From contig JACATO010002218.1 in assembly GCA_018389105.1 (NCBI GenBank), positions 124,001 to 188,000 of the forward strand: a DNA stretch of 64,000 nt, read 5' to 3'. The notes under the pieces were generated by a model that had not been told where the DNA came from, made no database searches, and saw only the letters and a program-made list of their open reading frames with translations. This DNA is from Nautilus pompilius. Lineage: Eukaryota > Mollusca > Cephalopoda > Nautilida > Nautilidae. A program made the translations under genes and the position numbers. How positions within the stretch are numbered: position 1 is the first letter of the stretch; each line of letters begins with the position of its first letter. Shown one piece after another: positions 28,150-40,439 of this stretch.

Positions 28150-28200
28150 TTCCGGCATTTTACACAATGCCCTGAAATTGTGTACAATGCCCGGTTTCAC
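28150..28200. repeat. Direct repeat around CAATGCCC, possible transposon terminus
   Basis: CCGGCATTTTACACAATGCCC is followed at once by a second copy ending GTGTACAATGCCCGG. Paired short subrepeats of this kind are typical of transposon termini. It sits 400 bp upstream (in minus orientation) of the KRBA2-like relic, but a matching opposite end was not found. Confidence 0.4.
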
Positions 28201-28599
28201 ATTGGTTGTCGTTACACAGTTTTATCTTAGACAACGAAGGGTGACAACTCCGACGTTTACAAAACTGCAGAGTTATTTCCCATATTTATTAAAAATTTTA
28301 ATTTGAGAACATTTATAATTGTGTTTGTTTTGATTAAAATTTAATTTATGAAAAGTTTTAAGCGCGATTTAAACAAAATTATTTATTTTTTTAAAATTTG
28401 TAACAGTTATGTAAAACAATTTTAAAAAAAAAAGTATAATATGATAATTTTTTTGAAAATTCAGAGATTTATTACTTGCCAAGTATATATATATATATAT
28501 GGATGCTTCTGCAAATAGCAATGTTATTTACTTTTCCTAGCCACTGTATTGCTGCACATTTTCAGAAACAAACAAAAAGTTATCTCTTTTTTTAATAAT

Positions 28600-28695
28600 G
28601 TGACTATCATTCTTACTTCCCTTTAACCCGGGTTTTTTTTGTTTTTTTTTTTCAACTAGAGTTGCGCCCCTTCCCGCGATCCGTCACCAACTGTC
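28600..28695 (+). promoter_or_regulatory. VTA1: VTA1 proximal promoter/leader
   Basis: A GC-rich 45-bp leader (GTTGCGCCCCTTCCCGCG) directly before the ATG, behind a T-rich tract. The start site and any upstream noncoding exon cannot be fixed from sequence. Confidence 0.4.
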
Positions 28696-28804
28696 ATGGC
28701 GTCAGGCGTTAATGCATCGCTTCCTTCTGTTTTGAGACCCATTCAGCACTACCTGAAAACTGCTTTCGAACACGATAAGAGGGATCCCGTTGTAGCTTAC
28801 TATT
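28696..28804 (+). CDS. VTA1: VTA1 exon 1 (residues 1-36)
   Basis: Carries the start codon and the invariant HDKRDPVVAYY motif of the first MIT-like helix bundle. The donor is TATT|gtaagt, so the exon ends in phase 1. The leader just upstream is GC-rich after a long T tract. Confidence 0.95.
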
Positions 28805-31800
28805 GTAAGTTCCTTTTGTGGTTGGGTTCAGCGCCGAGAGAGACGTACATGGCGCCGCAACCTCAGGTTTCCTTTCCGCACTTCATCATCATCATCATTC
28901 ATCATCATCATCATGGAAGTAATCAGCCGACCCCGCTACTGGTGTCATTAGTTATTCTACCATCCCTGATACCGTAGGTGATGGGTTAAAGTTCTAGCGG
29001 AATAAGAATCAAGCATGCGTAATAATATCGTGCGCTATCTAATGGTATTAATACTAGAGCACTAAAAATGGGGGGGTAATTATACTAATAGTCGGCCATT
29101 TACCTTTATTTTGAGCCAGAATCGTGCCCAGGTGTTTCAGACTTCTTGTATCTGTTCTTTAAAAAAAAAAAAGGGGGGTGGGTGCATTGGTTCATATTCC
29201 GAGGCCTATCGCCACTACATCAATCCCCTAAACAACAATGGCGGACTGGGGTGTATCCTTGACAAGATCTGACTGGAAACACACCCAACTCTGGTGAATG
29301 ATTTCGTCTCGTTCCTGCCTTTGGAGAAAAAAAAGTGAACCAGCGAGCGAAAACATTTTGTAAGAAAGAAAAAAAGAATAGACTGACTACAGATCGAAAT
29401 GTGGACCACTGTAGCAGCGCATTTTCCCTTCCTTCCTCTAAAATTATTTTTTTAGAAAGGTTTTGCATCAGGGTTCACATGCTGCCAATATTTTTCCAAG
29501 GATTTATTTGCTACTATGTTAGCCGGGTAATCCTGCCTCCCTAGAATGGTTTCTCCTCACCAGCTGACTGCATGGGTTTTCTTCCTTACCTAAAATATGA
29601 AGAATCTATTTTAGGGACTTGTGGCTAACCTACACAATCTGTTCTTTTTCGCTTGGTTTAGGAAACTGATGTCTTCTGGTGGATGTCAGTGAGCAGGTTT
29701 GAAGAAGATAGATGGGTAAATTGTCGTGTCATCTTTGCAAATCCATGAGCACCAAAAACACAGGGCTCAACGCTGATTGATTAAAGAGAAGAAATAATTG
29801 AAAAATGCTTGCATTTGTTTATCACTTAGTGTATTTCATTATGGGTCTACTTTTTTTAAAAAAACAAACTTGAAATGACATTGTTATAGGGAGATAACTC
29901 TACACATGAGGGGTTAAAATGGTTGGCCAACTATGTTACAGTGTGATTTCATTAACGAGAAATGTGGTTGGTTAAATCGCTAATCTTTTACGATGGCATC
30001 TATATGACTTTTGTATTTGTTTTTTCACTGAAATTAACTCTTCCGTTTTACTTTTTTTTTTAAAAAAAAGGTCGATTGTACGCTCTGCAGAAAGGAATGG
30101 AAATCGATAAGAAGTCACCAGAGAGTAGGAACTTCCTTGTGGCATTAATGGATACTCTGGAGCAGGTAACTGTATCCAGATTCTGTGAAATGAGAAATAT
30201 AGCCACGAGGCTGGTCTCTATGTAAGGCAGACTGACTGACCTTATTTACTACTTACAGCAGTCTTGGGCAGGATTTTATGGTTTTGAGGGGTTGATTTTT
30301 AACTTTAAAATACGGTTTATCCTCAGTTTAGAGGTTTTACACTTCCATGAGATTTTTCCCAAAACAAGTATCTAGTAGTATCTTCTTGATCAGAATAATT
30401 TTAAAGTAATAGTTTTAATGTACAAAATACTGGAAGCCCATGAACAATAAACAAAAAAGTTATCTTTCCTCATTCTTTACTAAAGATCCAAAAGAACAAC
30501 TTTATGAAGCTGTTACATGGCATTGACTGCCTTTTCATATTCATCGTTTTATGACCATCATGGAATGATGATTTCTTGGCTTAGTATCCTGCACTGTTTC
30601 ATGACCTAATTATCTGTTGTTAAACTTAAATGTTTTAGATTTTATCTTTGAGAAACAGATACACTATGATGTTGCAATTTATTGTTATTTTTAGACAAAA
30701 CAACAACTCAAAGACCAGGAATCAGTCCAGTCGGAGATTGTGGGTCAGGTCCATATGGAAGACTATGCTCTCAAAATGTTCCTCTATGCTGATAATGAAG
30801 ACAGAGCTGCGCGGTTTAACAAGTTGGTACATTAATGTCTTTTAACCTGCAAACCACATTTATATCTGGAATTCTGCAGCAAATCTCCAGCGATAACTTG
30901 CGTTTTAGGGCTAACGATCAGTAACATGTGAACATGTATGGTTTGGTCAGCTAAGCTGGTCCAGGCTTCATGGGCTAACTTGTTGACTTCAGTATCTTCC
31001 ATCCATTCATGAAACCTTTTGCTGGATTTTCAGCTATAAAGTCTGGGACAGGGTTTTTGGTGAGATTTGGTGCTCATATGGATTTTCTCATAAGCTCTCT
31101 GGATGGGCTTTTTAGTTCCAGGGGTGGGGTGAACCTGCACCCAGAATGTTGGAGTTAACAGCTGGTTATGTGGTTGAGGTGCTTATTCTGCCATTTTACC
31201 TATCCTCATGACATTCTAAATAGAAAGTCATTACTGAAACCACATTATTTATTTCTGGGAGGACACCAGAGAGAACCACACCAATGGAGTAATCCTGAGT
31301 GGTGAGAAGAAACCTTGCTGTAGGTGGTTCACCAAACCGAGCTGGTCTCCAACTGGGTTCAAACTTGGGCCCAAAGCCTGATCGGTACTCTGCCATCTGT
31401 TGCCAAAAGACTGATGGAGCATCTGGATCGTCAGCAGGCAGCAACTCATCCCACATCCTGCCAATATGATGGAATTAAAAGAAGCTTTCGCATGGGTATG
31501 GGGGGAACCTGGATTTTTGGGTAAAGATGTTTTGTACTGCAAAAGCTGGCTCAACCAAATACTAACAAAGAATTTCACTATTCTTTTCTGCAATAAACTG
31601 GTTTATTGTAATAACAACAGTTTGACAGATTGTCATGGCAGGGCACTGTATATGAAGTCTGATCTTAAATTAATTTATTTGTGATCTTGAAGAGTGGAGC
31701 ATTTTTAAGTTTACATTTTAAAAAATTACCTTTTTGAGGCTGGTCTTTAATCAACCATTAGCCTATTAATGAAAAAAAAATAATTACAATCTGATTTAAA

Positions 31801-32811
31801 TACCAGATTGTAATAGCTTTCAAAGTTTGGAAGATTTAATAAAATAGCAACAAAGTTATTGATTATGTGATATTCACAGAAAGTTGATCATTTTGAGCAT
31901 TTCCTGTAACCTTATAAGTAGTAATTGAACTAACTGATAAACCTACACTTCACTGATCTTTCCCTAACACCACCATCTGGATATAGTTCTATCAGGTGAT
32001 GATAAATGTTTAAGATTGTTTGCTTTGAGAAAGAGATGATCCATAATGCTGGTGATATAGCATGCCAAAGTGCTGCTCATAAACTATGTACATATAAACC
32101 ACATAGCAACCAGTAGGTTGTGGGCTCAAGACTAGCTTAAGTCACTTGTACAATCCAAAAATAGATACATCTTTTGCAAGACATGAACCGCAAGTCAACA
32201 TTACACACCAAAACAGGAGGAGGATGATGATGATGACGATGACATAGAAAAGATTTCTGAAACACAATTGTTCATTAGTTCTGTTACTATTAATAAGGAG
32301 GTAGAGAATGTTTGAACTGACTCTTGACTATGTGGAATTTAATGTTCATATCACGCAGTTTCCTTTCATTATCATTATTACTTTTTTTAAAAATAAACTT
32401 ACATATCGAACATAGTTACTATTCATTATATAAGTTTTTTTTTACTTTCCATTTTTTATTGGTAGAAATGTGGTGAAATCTTTCTACACAGCTGGGATGC
32501 TGTTTGATGTCTTGTCAGTGTTTGGAGAACTTGGAGAAGATGTAAGTAACAGACAGCTGTTAGCATGTTTCTTATACATTTATTTTAAAAAAGCAACACT
32601 CTTAGAAAGAAAACCTGAGTTAAAATCACTTTTCTGAATGCTGATTTTGAATAACTTTCATTTGGGATTTAAAATATCCCACCAAGAATTGAAAGTAGCT
32701 TTTCTTGCTAGATGTTACCTTTCAAAATGCCAGTGGTGATTCTCCTAAAGTTTATAGATGTTCTCCATCTAAATGGCACAATTTGATCTAGTTTACCTCT
32801 CTCTCTCTCTC

Positions 32812-32842
<31 letters not shown>

Positions 32843-35800
32843 CACACACACACACACACACAGAGAGAGAGAAAGATATTGTAGCTATAATCTGGGTCGG
32901 GGAGACTGAATGGTCATGCTTGGTCAGGGAATTGGTGTGTAGAGTTATCTATGACCAAGTTCTAATATGAATCAGGAAAACTGTTAAACTCAGCTGTTTA
33001 AATAAAACACGTAGGCACATTCTAAAAACAACTTTTATTAAATACCCACTATATCATCATTAATCCTCTGCATACCATCTGGTGTGCATTTGCACCTCAC
33101 TAACCTTTATATCTATTACTCAGATCTTGTTATGCCATAGGGGATGTGAGATTGCTTTTCTCATTAATACAGTGCTTTGTAATGACAAATCTGTATTACT
33201 CCATTTGTATTTTGAGTGTTGACTAAATATACAGCCCAGATAAATAAAGTAAAAACTGATGTGGCATACAGAAGGTTAAAGTAACAAGGATTAAAAAGTA
33301 AGCTATTATTAGCAGTAATAATAATAGTAGTCTTAGTCAAGTGTTATAGTACAGTGGAATTAGATAAAATATTTTGTTTCCATAAAACGCTTAAAAATTA
33401 GCAAATTCATGCTATTATTTTCATTTTGTGTCAGTGCCTATGATGTCATCTTCATGAATTTCTATTTGTAATTTGGTAAATTTTGTAATGTCACCGGTGT
33501 TGACTTTGACTATCATATTCAGTTTCTAACACCTATAAGTCGATCAGTGTTAATTTATCTTTATGTGCATGGCTAGAAGCCTTGCTTAATCTTTCCACTT
33601 TTTTTTTCTTTATTAATCAAACTACACTCTGCAGATTGAAAAGAACAAAAAGTATGCCAAGTGGAAAGCAGCATATATTCACAAATGTCTGAAAAATGGG
33701 GAAACTCCAGTAGCTGGTCCCCTCGATGGTGGAGATGATGATGACGGTAAGAAAACTCCTAGATCTTAGATTTCAAAAAGAGAAGTTTATATTGGACAAA
33801 ATATTAATAGAAAAAGAATAATTAATAATCTGAAAAGTAAAGAAAAAAAAGAAGCTGAGTGAATTGCAGGAAAGTTTTTTTTTTTTTGTTTGTTTTAAAA
33901 ATATACTTTTTGCAAAAAAGTAAGCAACAAACATTTCTAGTATTGGTGTGGTCTGGTTGAAGAGGACCTACCTGTATATTGATCTAAACTCTATAAAAAA
34001 AAGCTTCCGCTGAAATCAAGTTGAGTTAAATTATTGGGTAAAAACAAAATGAGCAGGCATACATGGCAGTGAAGCCAATTTAAAAATGATCACAGACAAA
34101 TTGATAGTGATATAAAAGGCTTTAATAGCATGTATGACCACCACTGACCCTTGTAGACATCTTGGTATTTACCAAAGCAGACTATCTGAAATTGCGGAAT
34201 GTTGCACAATTCTTCAAGCAGGGATGCTTTGGCTAATACTGTGGGTGGACTTGGCGATCGAAAACATACCTACATCTCAAGGATGTATCTGCCTGTATCT
34301 GACTCCAGTCATGGCTCCCTTTTTAATAATGACAAGATCAGTTCTTTGGCCAACATGAATACCAGTTCATACCATTAGGCTGCCCCAACCAAATTGTCCT
34401 TGCTGGGGATGCAGTTAGCAAACACCATTCTCAAGGCTGTCTCCAGTAATAAGAACATGGCGCCAACAGTTCAAACTTCAGTTGTGATGTGTTGCACGTT
34501 AGAAGGAATTGTGGCAGTGGTATTCTGGGCCACATACTAAAGTGAGCAGTGAACTGGACAATCTGACGGTACTTTGTCTTTGACCTAGAGATAACTGCGA
34601 TGAGCATTGAACTTGGAAGCAAGACAAGCCTGAGCCATCTTATTCTGTATTAAATGACATTCACATAATCTTAAACTGACTGACACCATATTTGTGGTGG
34701 TTTTATAGAAAAATGTGTGCAATGTCCTGTTTGGCTTTTTTTCCCAAAAGGTTCTCTTCAACCAGAATATGAACACATTTGAACAACATACCAAAGAAGC
34801 ATTGCAGGATTGGGCTCACTTCTTGCTCACATTTTTATGACGCGTACACAAGTTTTAATTGTTCCTCTCACTCAAGGTTTTATTGTGTCTGTTTAATTTT
34901 TTAATATATATGCAAAATCAAAAGTATCATTAGAAATGAAACTGCAGATCTTAAGTTCAGATTGACTCATGGCCTGTGGCATCTGTGGTTGGAAAAAAAA
35001 CAACAACAGAAGTTGTGTTTAGTTTAGGCCCTTTCTTCTGATCTTAGAATTCATGTACAGGAGAGTTTCCAAAATCACATTAGAACACCTACAGAGAAGT
35101 TTCTTAATGTCATTGCATAATGGTTAAATACATTTAGGTATCTTCAATTTATTTAAAAGTGTTTCTTTGAATTTATTTAATAAATTATGACTAAAGTAAA
35201 CTACAAACTTTGGCAAAGAATTATAAGGTAAGATGGAGAGTGAGGAGAGTTTACAACTTTAGAGAGACTCTTTGCTCCAAAATGGGTACCTAGCATATTC
35301 CAGTGTAGATCCCACTGTCACCTAGATCCTGTTAAAAGAAGATAGAGGTTGATGTAGGATGTTAGAATTGATGGATTTTTTTGTTTTCTTTTAAACTCCA
35401 GTGAAGGAGTATAGTCCTGCAGTTGTCCAATAGGAACTAGGAGGCATTGTTAACCCTGCACCCATAGGGGCTGGCACTTCTGACTTCAGGGAGTTTATAC
35501 TAAGGAAATGGGAGAGCCTGGAGGAAGCTTGCATGACTTGTTGGCAAAGAAAAGTGAGAAGCAATCATTCCAGGGAGGTTCGCCAAATTGAGTTGCTTTT
35601 TCACAGGAAGTGAACTCGGATCTGTTGACCTTAGCAGTCCAGAAATTGTATATATGGCTAGGTATTTCTCAAGCAGGCTCTTTTATGTTTTCAAGGTGTC
35701 TGAAAAGTTTAATTATGTGAAGGAAAAAGTTTATTTTCAATCTTGAAACTCTGGTTAGCATTGAGCCAGGTGTCTATACCATTTGTTTAAAACAGTTAAT

Positions 35801-37953
35801 AAGGTAGTGGGGAGCTACCAAAAAAAACCCACCAGCAGTAATCATAAAACTGAAGGTCAGACCCTAATGAAATTTTGCAAGTCCATTAAATTCCATTCTA
35901 CAAAGTTTATGGTGTGAACGTTTTTCAAACAATTAGAGTTTGCTGTATAAATTTTAATTCTAGAATTGTAATTTTTAAAAGTTAAAAACAAATTGAGCCA
36001 AAATTAGAAAATATAAATTTTAAAAAATTCCCTGGTTTGCTATGTGTGAGAATTTGTCAAGTGTTCACTTGATCTGTATGATGCTGTGTGAGTGTTGCAA
36101 GCCATTCTTCAGCAACAATTCCAGAGAGGTGGAAGTTCAGACTTCACTAGTGTCCATGTAGTGGCTGCTTTGGTTGGTAATGGCATCTTTGAAAAGAGTC
36201 TCTCGTCAAATACAGTTGTTTAGAAGTCAAGGGAAGCAGATCCTGGCATCTCGCCCAGTCCATGATGCAGCAGTCTAGAGTCTAGAAATTAGTGAAAATG
36301 TGCCAAGCATTACAGGTTTTATCAGCATTGGCTCTCCTATACCTGAGTTGCTTATTTTATAACCTTGTAACAAATTTTGACAATTTCAAAAACGGATAAA
36401 GGTAAAATAAAATATGCTTCTGAATGGTTGTGCAACATCTTTAATTTTCAGCCCTACAGCCAGCACCAATTGGTTTTGATGGCTTCACTCAGCCAAATCT
36501 CTCTGGTAGAGCTTCACCACCTTCATCCATGAACCTGCCCTCTAACCACCATCAACAGCCAGATACCAACTCCCTACAGAAACCACCAACAGGGGCCCAT
36601 GCACCACCATCAACACCCCAGGACCAGTCTGGGCACTCAAACACATCAGGGTTATCACCAGCTGCCTCATCAAATGTCGCTAGCCAGCAGTGGACTCCAC
36701 CTCAAAATCCAGGTAAGAGGGGTTTAATTATAAATAAGATAATCAGTAAGCACTATTGAATTCTCCTACACTTAGAATTCTGTAGATAGATGGAATATCA
36801 TCCTTTCTTAACTTGACTATATTTGGAGTGCATGTGACTAGTAATGCCTTTTATGATGTATTTTATTTTCAAAATGTAAATGCTTGTAAGCTGCTTTTTT
36901 TTTTTTCCTCCTTATACATGGAATAAGGATCCATGGATAACACACCAATGGCTATGGTGAAACTTTGCAAACTTGAATTGGTATCAGAAAAATGTTACTG
37001 AAGATTCCAATTGGTTTTGACATTAGAAGTACATACATGGAGGAAACATTTGGAATCACACACTGCAGGCCTTCTGAGCAGGTGTGAGTTCTGTGATTGA
37101 CTGTTTCCAAATTCTCATTCACTCTATTTAGTGCATTTTATTAACTTCCCAGACATCCATCTTTGTTGGTATAAAGATGTTTCTCTCTCTCTCTGCATCT
37201 GGAAAGGATTTCATCATTTATTAATTAGAATGTCTTCAGGTTTTAAGCATTCAAAATATGTGGAACGTTTTAAAATATCTTGTTATAGTTTTAATATAAA
37301 CCATTATAGCTTTTTACTGATTACAGGAATCATTGATTTAGCCCAAATTTAAATGTAACATGCATGGATCCTAAATTGTATTATTTGGACATATTTTAAA
37401 AAAAATAAATTTAACCTTAAATTTTTGTTTTTAATGCTTCAAGATAATAAATAATCACTTTTGGTGATTTTGTAGTCTGCATTTTCATGTGAAAGAAAGA
37501 AACAATTAATTGCAAGCAAGCAAGCAAATTACTCAGTAACTTGCTTATCTATTTTGAATGCCTTATTAATGACACCAACCAAAATATATTCAGTAATAAT
37601 GCATCTGGACCCCACTTTCTGAGGCCATTCAGCATCCTTTGCTTGATTGTATTGAGGGACTACAATAACAAAAAAATTGGTAATGTTATTTGTTCGATTT
37701 CAGACGACGAGCTTTACTTATATGTGTTAAAATACATGAATTATTATCTAAGCATCATCATCATTATCTCTGTCTGTACTGTCATTGTCTTGCTCTGTTG
37801 GCAGCCGGAGTCCATTTGGACGTGGAACACTACCAGAAAGCCATTAAGTATTGTAAGTATGCCAGTAGTTCCCTGCAGTATGAAGACTCTAAAACAGCCA
37901 TAGAAAACCTTCAGAAAGCTCTACACCTGCTGATGACTGGTCAGGACAGTTAA
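28696..37953 (+). CDS. VTA1: VTA1 (LIP5/SBP1) ESCRT-III/VPS4 cofactor, 7 coding exons, 309 aa
   Basis: VTA1 binds and stimulates the VPS4 ATPase and binds ESCRT-III/CHMP tails, so it acts in the cytosol at endosomal membranes in multivesicular-body formation. Coding exons are 28696-28804, 30071-30165, 30695-30822, 32466-32541, 33635-33746, 36452-36712 and 37805-37953. All have AG/GT junctions and consistent phase (930 nt including stop). Recognition rests on the conserved N-terminus (EHDKRDPVVAYYC), YALKMFLYADNEDRA, KSFYTA, FGELGED, KWKAAYIHKCLKNGETP, a low-complexity Pro/Ser/Gln linker (residues about 174-260), and the C-terminal VSL helices (HYQKAIKYCKYASSSLQYED). By family knowledge residues 1 to about 165 form two MIT-like modules and the C-terminal 45 residues dimerise and bind VPS4. 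Length matches the human protein (307 aa). The start ATG follows a GC-rich leader and begins the only open frame. Confidence 0.97.
28805..30070 (+). other. VTA1: VTA1 intron 1
   Basis: Contains (CAT)n-rich sequence at 28883-28915 and a GC-richer patch near 29.2-29.35 kb with ATGGCGGACTGG opening 19 codons; no supported gene. Confidence 0.7.
30071..30165 (+). CDS. VTA1: VTA1 exon 2 (residues 37-68)
   Basis: Acceptor is a T/A-rich tract ending aaaag|GTCG. It encodes RLYALQKGMEID and continues to LMDTLEQ; the donor is CAG|gtaact, phase 0. Confidence 0.95.
30695..30822 (+). CDS. VTA1: VTA1 exon 3 (residues 69-110)
   Basis: Encodes the segment ending ALKMFLYADNEDRAARFN, the strongest VTA1 signature. 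The only donor that keeps the frame into exon 4 is AACAA|gttggt, a weak site. A better-looking gtacat six bases on would shift the frame. Confidence 0.94.
31190..31560 (-). mobile_element. tRNA-derived SINE relic (VTA1 intron 3)
   Basis: On the minus strand an A-box-like TGGCAGAGTACC and a B-box-like AGTTTGAACCC lie about 35 bp apart (31.41-31.36 kb). They are followed by a CACCACTCAGGATTACTCC..GGTGTGGTTCTC body typical of SINE cores. No coding potential. Confidence 0.55.
32040..32220 (+). mobile_element. tRNA-derived SINE relic (VTA1 intron 3)
   Basis: Contains AGTAGGTTGTGGGCTCAAGAC, resembling the variable-loop/B-box region of tRNA-Lys-derived SINEs (GGTTGTGGGTTCAAGTCC), with a diverged tRNA-like stretch before it. 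Confidence 0.45.
32466..32541 (+). CDS. VTA1: VTA1 exon 4 (residues 111-136)
   Basis: Acceptor ttggtag|AAAT, donor GAT|gtaagt. Encodes NVVKSFYTAGMLFDVLSVFG, a helix of the second MIT-like module. Confidence 0.95.
32797..32873. repeat. Compound (CT)n-(CA)n-(GA)n microsatellite
   Basis: Uninterrupted run of CT, then CA (one CCA slip), then GA, in VTA1 intron 4. Confidence 0.95.
33635..33746 (+). CDS. VTA1: VTA1 exon 5 (residues 137-173)
   Basis: Acceptor ctctgcag|ATTG, donor GACG|gtaaga. Encodes KYAKWKAAYIHKCLKNGETP and then an acidic GGDDDD run leading into the linker. Confidence 0.95.
34110..34800 (-). mobile_element. Tc1-like transposase relic inside VTA1 intron 5
   Basis: Minus strand: RLCECHLIQNKMAQACLASK (34.69-34.61 kb), then IPLPQF.LTCNTSQLKF, then FGWGSLMV.TGIHVGQRTD and LVIIKKGAMTGVRYR (34.41-34.29 kb), the GGGSVMVWGGIS-RTxLVxIxGxLT block of Tc1 transposases, and a C-terminal VSGGHTCY-type end near 34.13 kb. 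Antisense to VTA1; frames are broken. Confidence 0.75.
34801..36451 (+). other. VTA1: VTA1 intron 5, distal part
   Basis: AT-rich with a GC-richer patch at about 35.2-35.7 kb, possibly an old repeat. Nothing recognised. Confidence 0.5.
36452..36712 (+). CDS. VTA1: VTA1 exon 6, low-complexity linker (residues 174-260)
   Basis: Pro/Ser/Asn/Gln-rich linker, including GAHAPPSTP, which parallels the GAHAPANTP stretch of vertebrate VTA1. Both flanking introns are phase 1, so this linker exon is symmetric and could be skipped without a frameshift. Confidence 0.93.
37805..37953 (+). CDS. VTA1: VTA1 exon 7, VSL domain (residues 261-309)
   Basis: Terminal coding exon after acceptor ttggcag|CCGG. The two VSL helices are visible (AIKYCKYA, then TAIENLQKALHLL), followed by TAA. 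In the family this domain dimerises and binds VPS4. Confidence 0.96.
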
Positions 37954-39023
37954 TGCTGTGCATCTGTATCACTGTAGTTCATGTCTGTCTACTTATTTGT
38001 ACATATTCTATCTACCAGAAAAACAGTTTATAATCCCATAAGAATCTTTAAGTGAAGCGGCCTTTTCATTGCTCTTTGGTATTATTTTCCTATAATTTAA
38101 ATTAAAATTTGTTTGTCTATGAGTAACCATTTTTTTTCATATCTCTCTCGGTTTTGTTTTCTCTTTCTGTTTATTATTATTTTTATTTGGACTGAAAATT
38201 TGTCTATCTACATAGAAGGCAAATAATTTATTTAAACTGAACATTTATCTGGACACAATGATCCCAAATTTTCTTGTCGGTTCTATGTACCAATACTTTA
38301 CATTGACTACCATTGCAGAGCTTGTTAAATTTGTGGATTTGTTAGGTGACCAAATAATTCTTATGCACGCACATGTTTGCTCACTCCGATTTTTTCCGAG
38401 CGTTCAGTATCTTATGGATGCTCCTTTTATATGCAACTGAAGTAAACACTTTTAGATCAAAAGCAATTTTTTAAAAAAAATTATTATGCAAGAGCTGTTC
38501 ACATATTTAATGCTTTGGTTTCCATACAGGTTAGCACAGTGTACTTCAGCTTTATAGTGACAACTCTTCCTTTTCAAAGCTCCATATTAATATTTTCTCA
38601 GCTGTTGCTTAGTTCTCAGGATTACCCTCCATTAGATTTATGAGGAGTTTTTTGTTTTTTGTTTTTACAACACGTTTTATTATTGTTAACTGAGATTGGG
38701 ATTTTTTGGGTGCTTTCATACTATCTCACACACCACCTGACAGTTTTTGGCACTGTGTCCCCAACTTTATGCATGCATACACAGTGGAAATGTCCCAATA
38801 CTGCTGATGCTAAACTCTAGAAGTAGTAATAGAAATATCAGAAAATGTAATGGAGAGAACTATTTTTGATGTAATTAAAAATTAAAATTAGTGTACATGC
38901 ATAAAATCGTTGTACTTCTGACCTCAAACATCAAATGCAAAAGAATTCTGAATAACGTTCACACAACTGGCCAGCCCACAGTTTTCTTGGATGGGTTTAT
39001 AATCACTTTCATTACTAAATAAA
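37954..39023 (+). other. VTA1: VTA1 probable 3' UTR and downstream flank
   Basis: AT-rich, T-rich sequence with no credible ORF. The first canonical AATAAA I see after the stop is at 39018-39023. An earlier variant signal cannot be excluded, so the 3' end is uncertain. Confidence 0.4.
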
Positions 39024-39119
39024 AACAGGTGAAAAGACGTTTTCTTTAAAAAATCTAATAACCTGTCGGCAGCCGATTTAAAGGTGTTTCCGGTTTGGTT
39101 GGATCCTTGTTAACATTTC

Positions 39120-39390
39120 GAGGGACGGAAATGTTCACTGTCCTGCCTGCGCTAATACGCAGTGTGTCAACTACCAGCAGTGAGAGAGGGGTGAGGCGTT
39201 TTCTGCTGACTCACAGTAACAGAAGAAATGTGAAATTTGCCATAATAGTCCTAAAAACATTAACTTTAACGGAAACATCCCACCTTATGTCAGTGCAGCT
39301 CAAAACCAGCCTAATACATTTAACCGTAACGACACTGAATGTACAGTTTTATTTGAGTACCAGAAGACCAAGTGCCTTGAATGCTGACTT
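39120..39390 (+). pseudogene. Cysteine-bearing coding relic
   Basis: One + frame reads DGNVHCPACANTQCVNYQQ, a stop, then about 12 residues, another stop, then KKCEICHNSPKNINFNG ... NDTECTVLFEYQ ... CLEC and a stop. The CxxC spacing and a CTVLFEY strand are suggestive of an extracellular cysteine-rich domain, loosely of an integrin-beta tail type, but this is a guess. Base composition is GC-richer than its flanks. Confidence 0.3.
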
Positions 39391-40439
39391 GTAGAGAGAG
39401 ACTTGGTTTGGTTGTTGGTATTTACCAGCTTGGTTCTAATTATGCCCGGGTATTTATGGGACTCATCAAAATTTGAAAGTTGCAGTGATCAATTATTGGA
39501 ATTTTAAAAATACCAAAATCTGGTGAAGACTGAAAATGATTCCTGTACTTGCCTATAATAGGCAACAGTTGATGCATGGCTATGTAGAAAGTAAACCAAA
39601 TGATAATATGTCCAAATGACAATAAAAGGCAAGTAACACTGGACATACATGACAGACAGCATAGAGCTACATCTAATGAAAGAATAACACAGCACAATTA
39701 TTGTAGCTCTTTATTCTTTTCCATGTGCTTAGTTTGTTTGCCTGATACACTGCAATCCTGCAAACTCTAATTTTTTATCAATTGCACAACATGTCATCTG
39801 AGCCATTAGAGTATTGAATATGCATGCCCTTCAATATCTTTGACCTACTGAAGGAAGAGGCATGGCTCTGGCTCTCTCGTGTGATCTCCTCTCCCAGTTC
39901 TTTTGGATGTTTTGCTTGAAAGGTTGATTCCAGGACACATCATCCAGCTGTATAAAGCTAATGCAACCATCTGGACTCATTCTGACTAAAACTCTCACAG
40001 GAATCAGGAATCAACACAGTAGATAGATCTCTCTCCCAAAAGAACAAAGGAAATGGCTTGTACTCGGATAACATTGGTTTCTGCCTTGTAGAGATAGCAT
40101 GTCACCTCATCCATTTGTGGAGCCATTTGGCACTTTCATGAAAATCTCTGGTCAGTGGAGATGACTGTTCGCTGTGCCTTGAGTTCCATCTGTTTTACTG
40201 CCATTTGTATGTCATGGTCACAATGTTTGAAAAAATGTCAAATTTGCTGATCTATTTCAATATATTGCAGTTTTTGACTGTCTGCAGCAACTACTTTCTT
40301 ATCCCGGGCAGGTCCATACCAGTTTTTTTCTTAGCTTATTGAATCTGCTCTTTCCCACAGACATGATTCATGATGCTTGCTATAAGAATTTCTGTGTGGA
40401 AAAGAATTGGTGTAGTGGAAGACCTAATATGGTAAAAGC
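39391..40439. other. Intergenic, repeat-like
   Basis: A minus-strand stretch near 40.13-39.98 kb reads TCYLYKAETNVIRVQAISF, protein-like but not placed in a family; probably another decayed transposon. Confidence 0.4.
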
